DNA from: Acanthopleura granulata
Taxonomy: Eukaryota; Mollusca; Polyplacophora; Chitonida; Chitonidae
NCBI GenBank assembly: GCA_016165875.1
Contig: JABBOT010000005.1
Span: 16,703,896 to 16,767,895, forward strand
Direction: 5' to 3'
Length of the DNA stretch: 64,000 nt
Part shown: positions 8,961-20,200 of the stretch, piece by piece
How positions within the stretch are numbered: the first letter of the stretch is position 1
Layout: each line of letters begins with the position of its first letter
Notes under the pieces: generated by a model
Seen by the model: only the letters and a program-made list of their open reading frames with translations
Database searches by the model: none
What the model was told of the DNA's origin: nothing
Translations under genes and position numbers: made by a program

Positions 8961-10109
8961 TTAGTAGACTGCGTTGACAAATCTGCCATCTTCAACATAA
9001 AACTGGGCATCCATGATCACGTGGAGTTATGAGTTAAAAGTGCTTGCATTCTCTGCCTTTTTCGTGATCTGAATGGTTATCCCCTCACTAGCGTTGTCGA
9101 CGCACCGCCCGCTGCTGTGTAGGTGGTGGTCGTCCGTGGAGCGGCCACAGGCCGTACTTGGTGGTTAAAAAGTCGCCAAGGGACACGTCCGCCAGCGTTA
9201 GGTCTTTTGTGACCATGGCTACTTCGGGATGGTGCTTGCAGCGGGCTGCAAAGAACTTCTTTGCCTTATCCCACCGCTGGTAGGCGCGCAGGCCTCGACT
9301 CTACAGCTCGTTGGGGACCCCCTCGATTGTCACCTCCACCTTGGTTATTTTGGGGTTGTAGAAAGCTTTGATGTCCCGTTGGAGGGCCGCGGCTTGTCTC
9401 AGCTGATTTTTCGGTGCCGGAGCACGCGGTCTTACAGTATGGTTAGGCGGCCGGCGTACTGCTTACGGATCATCCGTGCGAGCTCGGACTGGGTGACCAT
9501 GTCGTACTCGAGGCTGATGTTCTCGATGGTGTAACTGGTTGCTGCCAGGACAGCAGCGTCCCCTGTGGCTCGGATTACGCGGCTGTAGTCGTTGAAAGTT
9601 AGCTCGTATTCGAGTCTGTAGAATGGCATATGGCTCTCCAGCAACTCAAAGTCGATGGGGCCGTAGTAACGGTTGCCATGGGCGTCTGCGATAGCAGTGT
9701 CGTTGGCATTGAGTGCGCCATTCACTACACCAAGGCGGATTTTGGTAGCACTTCCGCCGACCGAAGTGTCCATGCCCTGGTACTGGGCATTCTCTCTCTT
9801 CTGGGCCGTCTTCTAAAAGTCCCTGTAGCAGTGGTAGACGTCTCTGTCATTGATCGACATCATCTCATTGCCGCTGATCTTGACCTTGGTCTTCTTCACC
9901 ACAGCACGGCCGAGGTTCTGGACCACTGTTCGGTTGGCGTCAGTGGAGGTCAGCGAGATTGTGAAAGCAAATCTCGGGGTTCCAGGGATAATGACGTCAT
10001 GGGAGCTGAGATTGGGGAATCGAACCAGAAGCTGTTGGTTCTGGTCTCTCCTACTCGGGTTATTTGTGAGGGACCGACTGCGGCGCGCGTTTTGCCCCCA
10101 GCTGTTCAC
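8961..10109 (-). pseudogene. Polinton major capsid protein (double jelly-roll), broken
   Basis: Start MNSWGQNARRSRS at 10109, stop TAA at 8961-8963. Recognisable blocks in order: 'TISLTSTDANRTVVQNLGRA', 'VKISGNEMMSI', 'RLEYELTFNDYSRVIRATGD', 'YTIENISLEYDMVTQ', 'YNPKITKVEVTIEG', 'LADVSLGDFLTTKYGLW' and a tail ending 'DGRFVNAVY'. These beta-rich blocks are those of the Polinton capsid protein that builds the icosahedral shell. Lesions: TAG at 9813-9815, two stops near 9435-9395 with an apparent deletion, a stop near 9305, and frame changes near 9130. The 383-codon span is shorter than the usual 450-600. It heads the minus-strand capsid/ATPase block and diverges from the plus-strand gene at 10195. 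Confidence 0.72.
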
Positions 10110-10194
10110 GGAGCCTGCAGTGCGGATTGAGCTTGCGTCCGAATTGACTCATGCTTATTGAGCAAGGAATTGTTCTTGCAGATATAATGATGTA

Positions 10195-11357
10195 ATGGAC
10201 GACGAAGTAATGATTTTAGATTGGACCATCTAGATGATCTTGATATTGATGAACGAGCCGATGTGGGAACGCAAGAGACCTCGATCTCATCAAGAGTGGA
10301 GCAGCCGTATGGCAGCCAAAGAGAGGGAAACACACAATCAGTTGCACGTGAGATCATACAGGCAGCCGTAGATGACTATTATGATGCCATGGAGAAACAA
10401 TATGGGGTGACCCCTCTGCGAGGAGACATTATTCTGATTTCGAGCTGGACAGAGATGGTCGACTACGCCTTGTGGCTTATCCCAACTTTGAGATTACCAG
10501 CAAAAGTACAGGCAAGCCACTCGCGCTATCGACACTAGAGAAGCCTTTTGGGGTGGTTTTCATCCGGGATGGACCTGGGCTTGTTGACTGGGAGCGGGCA
10601 AGCTGCCACCAAAGGTAGTGACAGTTCTTCAGAAAGCTAAGGATGACCTAGGTGGAGCAGCAGCTGCAATAGATAATGTGGAAATACAAGACCTACAGGA
10701 AGTGGTACAGGAAAAATCTGAAGTGGTCACAACAGTCGAAACCACGTTGACTGACCCTCAGATAGAGAAGGCTCTCAGCACATTTGTTGATCCCCCACTA
10801 CCCCTCCTTGCGCTACTTGGGCTTAATACGGAATTGCAGACCATCAGAGGGGAGCACACAAACAACCTTGCTAGACTGCACTGGACGACCTCATTCCTTT
10901 GGAAAAAAGAAAACTTGATGAGGCTACCGATGAGTTCTCCAGGCGCCGCATTGCAGAACGATTGCGAGCCCTTCAGGATGAAAGAGCGGCTGGCCTCGAG
11001 GTTGCCTCTTCGACCCGTGATGCTCTGCCTTCGCAAATCAATCGGATCAGACACGTTCTTCATGACACAACTCTCGCCGAACGCCTTCGGACTTTGTCCG
11101 CGAACAGGGGGTTTTATCGCGCCGACCCTGGTGCTTGCGCTAACCGGTGGCTCGGCACCAACTCCACGAAACCCGACAACGGGTGGCGTTAAGGAGTGAG
11201 TAAAAAGCAGCTGCGGGTCCTGGGCAGGCTCCTAGCTATGCTCGCCGGTAAAGCCGCAGCCTCTCTCCCAGGTATTATAGGGAGCATCGTCTCTTGGCTC
11301 CTCGGCGACTGTGAGCTGGATTACCGATGGATTGTCGCCATAGACGGAATCATTTAG
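10195..11357 (+). pseudogene. Polinton coiled-coil protein with C-terminal membrane segment
   Basis: Starts near the ATG at 10195, about 85 bp from the divergent capsid gene. After an early shift it reads 'LDDLDIDERADVG' and 'AREIIQAAVDDYYDAMEKQY'. A long helical stretch follows: 'LQDLQEVVQEKSEVV'-type sequence around 10700, 'SRRRIAERLRALQDERAAGL' around 10940 and 'LHDTTLAERLRTL'. The C-terminus (about 11200-11357) is basic, then hydrophobic ('LPGIIGSIVSWLL'), ending at a TAG. At least four frame changes (near 10215, 10435, 10610, 10890) break it. This is a recurrent large Polinton protein of uncertain role, perhaps a virion or membrane component. Confidence 0.6.
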
Positions 11358-11378
11358 GCCGCAGTTCGGCCATATCTA

Positions 11379-12603
11379 TTATAACCAGATCAGTGAAAGC
11401 CCGAGGGCGACGCTAAGTATTACTAACGCCAGTTTTTCTTCATCGTGCTCTCTCGGTGAATTCTTCACTACTGGAGTTGGCACTGCGGTTAAAGTTGACA
11501 CGGGTACTGCAGCTGGCTGCGGCTTTATAATGCTTGTCTCCCCTGTCCAAGGCGCATGAACTATCGAGTTTACGTCTCCACTGACCCCGAGTTTCTGGTC
11601 TGCTGTGGCTATGACGATCTCGTTTTTACAGCCACTGATTTTACCGATTCGTAGGTCCATAATACTTGGCGCCATGCACAGACCCACGCCAAACGCATAA
11701 TCCACCTTGGAGCGGGCGTTCCTCAGGACGTTCTGGTACCGCTCTGTGGCCGAGGGAAGATCAACAGGTCTTGGTATGGCGTCTTCGACATTCTCTACGA
11801 ACTGCTTCTGCGCGTCAAATGCCGTGCCCTCCGTGCCCAAGATACTCCTGCGGGTGTGTCCCTATGCTCCAAGGATTGCCCAAACATAAGTCCGAATGGT
11901 GTCGTTCACGCGTTCCACGCATGCCTGGGTAAACCCTTCAGATTTGTCGAGGATGAAGGTGGCCCATGTTTAATTGGTCTCGCTGCCTTGCGAGATGAAA
12001 TCGATGTGAAACTTGTCCGGTGTTCGCTGGAATGACATGCAGCTAGGATCGTAGTCGTAATGCGATTTCTGGTATCTGTCCTCGTGACGCCTAACCCGTG
12101 GTTTCCACTTCTTTTGACGCCAATCTGTGTCTGGGGGGACCCAAAACTCGCCGCAAATTCGCTCGTATGCCCTCCGGTCGTAGAGGTTGTCGGTCGGACT
12201 CGTCTTGTGGAAGTGGTGCCTTAATCTCTTCCAGAATACGGCGCACTCAATAGTACACGTGGAAGTGGAATACAGAGTTGCTTAGTTGTGTAGTGTTTGC
12301 TATAAGGTGATTTTCCTTTCACATCCCACAAACGGTCCTGGCGGGCCATACGGCGAAATTGAGTTGGTTCTGCCACCAGGTTATGGGCTGCGTGTGCCAT
12401 TCCTCGACCAATGTGTCGCTGTTGATTTTTGGTAAAGTGTGGCGATCAAGCACTTTTTGGAAAGTTACATCGAAAGCAAACTGCGAGTAGTTCGGGTTGG
12501 GATCTATCACCACGATTTCACTAGGCTCCTCAATCCCTTTCCTCCAATACACTCCTCCGACATGGTAATTGATTACCTTCCTCTTGAATGAACGCCTTAT
12601 CAA
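11379..12603 (-). pseudogene. Conserved Polinton protein with C-terminal membrane anchor
   Basis: The N-terminus at 12603 (MIRRSFKRKVINYH) is followed by 'NPNYSQFAFDVTFQKVLDRH' and 'WWQNQLNFAVW', with a TGA after 'ARTVCGM' near 12319. The rest is frame-scrambled down to 11840, where an intact C-terminal part of 153 codons resumes ('GTAFDAQKQFVENVEDAI', 'GKISGCKNEIVIATADQKLG'). A Pro/Thr-rich linker and a last membrane helix ('LALVILSVALGLSLIWL') close it. It is one gene of about 400 codons broken in the middle. The family recurs in Polintons but I cannot give a function; an outer capsid or penton-associated role is possible. Confidence 0.55.
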
Positions 12604-12716
12604 ACATATTTCTGAATATGTTTGTCACACTGAGCGATGTTCAACAGGGGCGCAGTGTGCTCCTCCCATAATGTCTGGACAATCAAGAAGGTCAGCACGA
12701 GGTCGGCCTACTCGAA

Positions 12717-14186
12717 ATGACCTTGTACCCATTCTTGGCGAACATTTGTGCCGACGCACGTTTCGTTTTTAACGATGAATCGATAGCCGTGCCAAGCCGC
12801 TATTACACCGTCTGTACCCTTAACAAAGAAGGGTTCCAACCTTTGGGTGCTATACTGAAACTGAATGAAGGTACTGGTCGTGTGCAGCTGGAACTTACCA
12901 AAAAGACTGATGTTATTAGTCTGTTAGATCTAGCTGATATCCTGGGATTCTCAAACGCAAGAGACCCCATGGGTGGAATAAATGAAGGAGACTAAATACC
13001 CAAAATGACGCCTCACAAAGAAATATTTGTCCACCTAGACGAGGTGAGGGCGTCCGAAAAACATTGCTGCAGTGTCTAATAGTAATGCAAGTGGCTCTAC
13101 GGGTTTCCACGAAGACATAACTCCGGAAGGACGGCGGCATTTGCCAATCCACAATACCAAAGACTGTTGGCTGGCTTCGTATCGGGGCTTACTGTAGAGC
13201 TGTTAAACAATTGTGACCAACCTATAGATACAGCATACTTAAGCGTAACTTTACACATTTGCCAGCGTGATGGATTCAATGGGCCTTTATTGCACTGACA
13301 TAGCTTTATCGGACCTGGCAGATGTCGATGGTTTTGAGCGGCAAGGGGTGGATAGACGGATTTACGCCTTCCAATTCCGGCAAGGTTTTTATTCACAAAA
13401 GAAGGTGCTGTTTGAGAGATCCAAAGAACCACTAAAGTTTAATGAGCTCGCCGATGTGAATATCGAAGCCCCGAATGCACACCAAAAACTCAGCCTGGTT
13501 CTATCTGATAATCCTGATAATGACAGATGGAGTCTCGGTAAATTGGATGATCCAAAATGGGACATTGATCTGGCTGTGACCCCGGTCCTGGTTCAAACAG
13601 CAACGGGCGGTGTTGTTCCTAGGGTGTTTAATGGTGGTACGACTTTTCTCGTACACGATCCAGGGAGATAAAGTTCATGTGATGAAATCACCGGAAGGGG
13701 ATTATACTATCGGAGGAGGTTCAGAGACAACATCTTAACTCGATATCAACACACAATTTCCCACTGACAGGTTACCCCCGAATTCCATAGTCATTCTGGA
13801 TATTGTATTGGGTCCTAATCTACTTCCATATACTTCCCGGTTTGAGGATAGGGTGGCAGGAAGAGCATGTCGGTAAAAGCGTAACTATCGTTGTAAAAAT
13901 GTTTCCGAGATCTAATGATGTCGAGACGACGTTACACAATGTCCTGGCCGCTGCGGCACAAATGGTGCGGGTGAACAGAATAAATCTAGAGCATGGCATT
14001 CAGTTGAAACGGTTAAGAATAAGTGATATCATATCAATAACTCATATCGGATTTAGAATTAAACATTATAATGTCGTCTACATAAAGATGGCGCCACTGT
14101 ATCCAGCCTTAGATCCTTATTACTCTCCTATATGCTATAAGGCTAGGGGGGCTCGCCGGGGAGAGGGTGGTGTAGTAGTTCTCTAA
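12717..14186 (+). pseudogene. Polinton capsid-like conserved protein, broken
   Basis: One probable gene of about 490 codons read across several frames. It opens at 12717 with 'LANICADARFVFNDESIAVP' and 'CTLNKEGFQPLGAILKLNEG', then a broken stretch to 13260. Next come 'DGFERQGVDRRIYAFQ' and 'VNIEAPNAHQKLSLVLSDNP' to 13671, 'FPTDRLPPNSIVILDI' near 13770, and an intact end from 13803 ('TLHNVLAAAAQMVRVNRINL', 'MAPLYPALDPYYS'). Stops lie at 12993, 13669 and 13736. Beta-rich blocks and position at the right end suit a minor capsid or other virion protein, but I could not settle which. It could instead be two adjacent genes, splitting near 13738. Confidence 0.5.
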
Positions 14187-14449
14187 CTGAGGTTCGGCCC
14201 TGCTTGAGCTCCGACGTACATACACAACTGCCAATTATTTACGTACACAAACAGGCGTCCGCCTACATTCACAATTGCAAATTATTTATGTACGCCAACA
14301 GGCGTCCACCTACATTCACAATTGGCAATTATTTATGTACTCGAACAGGTGTCCCTAGGCTCTGCTCTGGGCAGGAACCTGGGCTGGGGGCCTCCCTGTG
14401 GGGGATGGGGCGGCTCCCAGTAGTTAGTATGCTCACACTCCCTGCTGCT
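14177..14449 (-). repeat. Right terminal inverted repeat with 49-bp subterminal tandem
   Basis: Mirrors the left end, but the block 'aattatttatgtac...acaggcgtcc...acattcacaattg' is present three times (14216-14357), against once on the left. The unit is about 49 bp. The outermost 45 bases differ from the left by three or four changes. Confidence 0.85.
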
Positions 14450-14455
14450 AATCAT
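14450..14455. other. Right target-site duplication of the Polinton (AATCAT)
   Basis: Exact copy of the hexamer at 2529-2534, directly after the last base of the right inverted repeat (CCTGCTGCT). Confidence 0.9.
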
Positions 14456-15045
14456 ACATATGTTACCCATGCATTCATCATTTGTAGTTAAATATTCAGC
14501 ATCTCTATCCTCATGACATCTCGTTATACAGCCTTGAAAAAGACATGAACTTCTTAGTGCACCTAAAGCTACTCTCCATGATTACTACCTATTAAATAAG
14601 GTACACAAACTTATATTAACTGACATGGAATCAACAAGAATCTTTATATATCATATCATCATTATCCATAATCAGAAATATGAATATGCTATAACAAGGC
14701 TAAATACCTATATGTGTTAGATGTACATAAACATGAAAAGAAAAGAATACAACTTTAAACTTATAAAATAATTAAAATGGAACCTGCAACAATTTAAAGA
14801 TAAAACTAACAATAAAGGTATGTGAATAAATGCTGAAAATTTTTACTGAATAATTAAAAAAATCAGCTGAAAGTTTTCTTCTTCAGATGGGGTATGGTTA
14901 AATATTTAGAACAGTAAAATTAAAATTACATCCACTAAGATTTTGTAAGAACTACGTTACATGGCCAAATTGGGACATGCACCTGGGTAAATTAACAAAA
15001 CATCTTGACTAGAATCAGGATTTTTTAAACCAGCGATATCCTGCA
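14456..15045. other. AT-rich intergenic DNA
   Basis: Between the Polinton and the minisatellite I see nothing that can be supported as a gene or repeat. Confidence 0.5.
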
Positions 15046-16062
15046 ACTTAGCCATGTGTTAATGAATGAATAATGACATGGTACACGCATGTGCAATGAT
15101 TAATGACATGGTACACACACACGTACACTGAATGAAAAATGAGATGGTACACACATGGGCACAGACTGAATGACGACATGATAGACGCATGTGAAATGAT
15201 TGATAATATGGTAAAAACCTGCACTGAATGAATGATGACATGATACACGCATGTCCACCGAATGGATAATGACATGGTATACACGTGCACTGATTGAATG
15301 ATGACCTTGCACACATACGTGCATTGAATGGATCATATGGTACACACATGCACTGAATGAATGATGAAATGGTACACACATCCACTGAATGAATGACTGC
15401 ACACATACGTGCATTGAATGAATCATATGGTACACACATGCACTGAATGAATGATGACATGCCACACACGTGCAATGAATGAATGACATGGTACACACAT
15501 GCACTGAATGCATGACGACATGGTACACACAAGTGCACTGAATGAAAGATGACACGGCACACAAAAGTGCACTGAATGAATGATGATTTATTTACTTATC
15601 CATTTCATTGGTGTATATTTATTTATTTCTTTATTTGATTGGTGTTTTACGCCACACTCGAGAATATTTCACTTATACGACGGCGACCAGCATTATGGTG
15701 GGATGAAACGGTACAGAGCCCAGGGGAAACCCACGACCATCAGCAGGCTGTTGGTGGGCCTTCCCACGTACAGCCGGAGGGGAAGCCAGCATGAGCTGGA
15801 CGAACTTACAGCGACCTCAAGGGTGAGAGGCACAGGGTCATAACGCCACGCTGGGGCGCTAACACCCTCAGCCACCAAGGCCCTAAATGAATGATGACAT
15901 GGTACACACATGTGCACTAAATGAATGACATGAAGGCATGTGCACTACGTGAATGACATGATACACTCGTGCACTGAATGAATGATGACGATACAAGGAT
16001 GTGCGCTGAATGAGCGATGACATGGTACACACAAGTGCACTGAATGAATGATGACATGGTAC
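15046..16062 (+). repeat. Minisatellite of about 33 bp, split by a SINE
   Basis: The unit is roughly 'gaatgaatgatgacatggt' followed by 'acacacatgtgcact', with many length variants (30-36 bp). More than 20 units occur from 15046 to 15585 and resume from 15887 to 16062. The long open frames on the minus strand here come from the repeat and are not genes. Confidence 0.9.
15586..15886 (+). mobile_element. SINE-like element nested in the minisatellite
   Basis: A full copy of the family opening 'tttatttgattggtgtttta', with 'cacttatacgacggcgacca', 'cagcattatggtggga', 'cccacgaccatcagcagg', 'ccttcccacgtacagccgga' and ending in a degenerate tRNA-like tail 'ccctcagccaccaaggcc'. Array units flank both sides. 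This family has other copies at 20912, 35638, 37478, 47561, 49127 and (minus) 60072, and is common in molluscs. Confidence 0.8.
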
Positions 16063-17077
16063 ACATCAGATTACTTTTTCACAATGACAAAGCCTTTTTT
16101 CAGTGATCCTGGATATAAAAGTGAAAACCAATACTTAGTTATATTGCAAATATAGTGGTCATCTCCATAGTTACAGTATAGTGGGTGTCAGTGAGTGTTA
16201 AACTGGTAGCGTTTTGTCACAATGTGACATCCTTAAAATTTTTGTAACATCACAACATTGGAATGAGACACTCTTTATCCACTTATAGAATTTAACACGA
16301 AAATCTAATGAGTCCAATACATAAAAATGTACAAAGAACAAGAAATCAAACAACATGTTTGTGAATAACTAATGCTTCACATTTCCAGTTAAAACTCATG
16401 TACAGGTAAGGATACACCTGTTATCATTCTAAAGTGGTAAAATGAGCATAAAAGTTAAAGTCATACTCCAGAATTCTGAGCATACACTAAAAACTCATAA
16501 AATCAACGATGACATACATTCAATCAAAACAGCTAAATTCAACTTAAAAATGAACTACATGCGAAATAGAATTACATATCTTTCATCTCAATCTTGTCAA
16601 CCCTGTCATGCACAATCAAATAATGACTCTTTTTAAAGATCTGTAAATATTTTATAAGTACACACAGACATTATTTGAGGAAATTACACAATAGTGTAAA
16701 AAAGAAATAAAGTTACTCTGTTCCTAATCGAATCCATCTAAAACTGTCACACCTCTACACACAACAGGTGATGGCGATATTTACATAATGCTTACACGAT
16801 CCACCACTCAGATATTGAGAATTTGAAAAACATCCATATTTCAGTTATGCATGGACAAATACCGATGTAATCAGCCTGACATGAAAGAAATATCTATGAA
16901 ATGAAACTTATGCATTCCTGAAGCTACGTGTATTAGCAGGTCTCCGTGTAAGTTAATATCACATTTCAGCAATATATCAGTTATGTGTAAGGACTGGGTG
17001 CTTTGCCACATATATATTTGCATGAAAGTTGAAATCATCACATCTTCCTGTCATGAAGCTATCCATTCACCATATCA
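16063..17077. other. TP53BP1 3' UTR / intergenic
   Basis: AT-rich sequence without genes or repeats that I can support. The 3' UTR of TP53BP1 should lie here, but its end is not marked by a consensus signal. Confidence 0.5.
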
Positions 17078-17256
17078 TCACCTGTCCAAATAATGAGGCT
17101 GGTATCGTGGATGAGATTTAGTGTCCACAAACTCCCCTCGTATCAAGCACTGTATAACCCATTCAGTGGACACCACAGGCACACCCACTGTTTCGGATTT
17201 GATTATAAAACTCTTGGGACACGTCGAATCAGTCACGACAACACCCAAGTCTTTAT
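17078..17256 (-). CDS. TP53BP1: Last TP53BP1 exon, BRCT2 and stop
   Basis: 'KDLGVVVTDSTCPKSFIIKS', 'PVVSTEWVIQCLIRGEFV' and a final 'HPRYQPHYLDR' match the vertebrate C-terminus. The WxxxC of BRCT domains is present (Trp-Val-Ile-Gln-Cys). Stop TGA at 17078-17080. No AATAAA was found on the minus strand in the next 1 kb, so the poly(A) site is undefined. Confidence 0.95.
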
Positions 17257-20200
17257 CTGTGCCACAACAGAAATACACAAAGTAGTTCATTAACACCTGG
17301 GAATTTAACAAATCAATACACTTATATCCTTTCCTTTCCATGAATGAAAATTTTGAAAAGCCTTGATTTTCCCATGTGTATTATTAGACTTTTACAACGG
17401 TGCTTTAGACTGAACTTGAGAGAAACAGGAAAAAATGTCTGCCTAAACCTTATATTAATTGCTTGTCTGAACCTCATGTTAACCATCTGTCTGGACTTCA
17501 TATTAATTATCTGCCTAAACCTCATATTAATTGTCTCCTTAAACCTCATATTGTCTGCCTGGTCCTTATGTTAACTGTAACCCTAAAATTCATATTAATT
17601 GTCTGGCATAAGCATATATTAATTGTCTACCTCAACCTCATGTTAACTGTCTGCCTGGACCCATGTTAATTGTCTGCCTGGACCCATGTTAATTGTCTGC
17701 CTAAACCTCATATTAATTGTATGCCAAACCCTCATATTAATTCTCTGCCTAAATCTCATATTGTCTTCCATTATCTGGCTCTTGGATCATGAAGCTGTTT
17801 TACACTAGTCAGCCTTAGTTTTAACTTAAGAGTTTGCTAGAGTTCAGAGTTGTTTTTTTTTTTAGAGTTTGCTCTTAATTGTCTGCCTGAACCTCATGTT
17901 AATTGCCTTCCTAAACCTCATATTAACTGTCTGCCTACACCTCATAATAATTGTTTGCCTAAAAATCACATCAATTGCCTGCCTAAAGTATATATTAACT
18001 GTCTGTCTAAACCTAATGTTAACTGTCTGCCTAAAACTTATATTAATTGTCTCCTTAAACCTCATGTTAATTGTCTGCCTGGACCTCATGTTAATTCTCA
18101 GTAAACCACATATTAATTGTATGCCGAAACCTCATATCAATTCTTTGCCTAAACCTCATATTAACTGTCTGCCTGGACCTCATGTTAATTATCTGCCAAA
18201 ACCTCATATTAACCCAGTGCTTGAACGTCACGTTAACTGTCTGCCTGAACTTCACATTAATTCTCTGCCTAAACCTCATATTAATTGTCTTCCATTATCT
18301 GGCTCCTGGATCCTGAAGCTGTCTTCTACTAATCAGCCTTAGATTTAGCTTCAATAGAGTTTGCTCTTCCAAAACCTGTGACATATCTTACCAAGACAAT
18401 TCCAAATCAGTGTTTAAGTTCAAACCAAAGCTCAGGAACAACACCAAAAATTTAACACTAACTGAGCAACTCTAAATCAGAAGGATTATCAAATAAATGG
18501 TGAAAAGCATTCGTCAGCTAAGTTACTAAATCCTGAGATTTATTGGAGGAGGGGAGCTCGTACATGTACTTACCAACAGTGACCTCCGAGGAGAGTTGTG
18601 AGGTGACAACACAGCCAGCAGTCTGCAGAATAGAGACCCAGGCGTCTCTGAAATCTGCCGACAATGACACCACGCTCACTGCCATGCCGGCCAGAGAATT
18701 CCTCTTACTGCTGTTTGACAGAATTCATAGGGTAAAGTCAGCCACAGGAAAAAGTTAAACAGTTCATGAATCAGTCCATCCTTATCCCGAAGAGTTACAC
18801 TTGTATGTCCCTTTTGGGATGGATAAAACAGACATTTTTCTCATGAAAAAACATGAAACCGTGCAAAACTCAAACCTGATCTTTTACTTGGTGAAGCTAT
18901 GCACCGAGTTTTAATCCAGAATGACAGATCGTTAGGAAACTAAGTCTGAAAAACAGGTTGAGACCTTATACAGAAATAGAATGTAGCATGATTCTTTATA
19001 TGAAATTTAGAAAACACATTTATTAATAAGCAAAAACAATTCTTCTGCAAAGAACCTATATGCATAATGTTTCGATAATCTTACCACTCCATGATTTTCC
19101 TAGCTTTTATGTTCAGTCCTGCTGGTAACATATACGACACTGGATCCAGTAGCCTCCCCTTAAAGACAAACGCATTAAGGAGTTACAAGATTTAAGTGCA
19201 TGTAATAACTTTGTACTACACAACAAAGACTTTCTTAAATTAGTCCCCACGCGCTTAGCAGAATGTCTAGAGATCTTCATCCCTGCAACCACAGCTGTTG
19301 AAAGGACTCCCATGTTGACCAAATTTTTCATGTTTCTAATGCTGACATAATTATCCCCTGTTGATAACATTTCCTTCCCTGTTGATAACATTTCCTCACC
19401 TATTGATAACATTTCGTCCAATGTTGATAATATTTCCTCACCTGTTGACAGAATTTCCTCACCTGTTCTGATAGACTTTGCTCACATATTGAGAGGGTCT
19501 GCTCATCTGCTGACAGGATTTGCTCCCTTGTTAACAGACAACTCATCCCTCATCCATCCACAGACTACTCACCTGTGGACAGACTTCACTCATCTAACAG
19601 AATTTCCTCACCTGTTGACACACTTCACTCACCTACTGACAGGATTTGCTCACCTGTTCACAGACTTGACTCACCTGTTTGCAGGAGTCTCTGATCCAGA
19701 CATGTGACACACAGGTGACCCCAGCTGCCAGACACAGTAAGTACTTCACAGTTCTCTGGTAACTATCTGATACCAGAAAACACCCCCCTGCCCGGGACAT
19801 CTGCACAATCAAGTAACACTAGAGCAGTTAGTATGCTTCAGCATGACGGAAAGAAAAACGACCACCTGTCTTACACTTTAAATAAAAGACTTATAGAAAC
19901 ATGAAAATAAAATATGGATATAATGTTTAGCAAAGACTTGACATAATGTGATATTAAACATTAGTGTTTTGATCTATAGTTTCTCTGATTATCTTCAGGA
20001 CTAGAGGCATAAACTAATACCATAAAATACATATTTATAATAGAAATAAAAATTCAGAACTTTTTTTTCTCTGGCTGTGGGCTGTAATTATGTTTTTCTT
20101 AAAATCTGGGTGAATATAATTACTTTTTAAACAGTGAAGAGGGTGTTGGAAAAAGTTCATGAAAATATAAAATTGTTTGTGGCTTCATTTTCACAATAAC

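Larger units (their letters stand above)
2535..14449 (+). mobile_element. Complete, inactivated Maverick/Polinton DNA transposon
   Basis: An 11,915-bp self-synthesising DNA transposon (Polinton, virus-like). Its ends are long inverted repeats starting AG[TC]AGCAGGGAGTGTGAG, and it is bounded by the 6-bp duplication AATCAT. Gene order: zinc-finger protein (+), PolB (+), helicase remnant plus HNH (+), integrase (-), four small proteins (-), packaging ATPase (-), major capsid protein (-), coiled-coil protein (+), membrane-anchored protein (-), capsid-like protein (+). This gene set is that of family Polinton/adintovirus relatives. Polintons are usually 15-20 kb, so this copy is short, and several genes have visible internal deletions. 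Almost every gene carries stops or frameshifts, so it is not autonomous. Host GC rises clearly inside the element. No adenovirus-type protease was recognised. Confidence 0.93.

Noticed and set aside
9630..10161. Plus-strand frames of 100-166 codons
   Set aside because: Antisense to the capsid gene, which has the recognisable blocks.
7140..14186. Adenovirus-type protease gene of the Polinton
   Set aside because: Expected in this family, but I could not find a convincing His/Asp-Glu/Cys arrangement in any frame; probably lost or too decayed.
15048..15564. Long minus-strand open frames rich in Cys, His and Ser
   Set aside because: They are translations of the 33-bp minisatellite in different frames; no conserved domain.
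17463..18342. Open frames with NCLPKPHI or MRFRQTIN repeats on both strands
   Set aside because: Product of a 24-bp tandem repeat within an intron.
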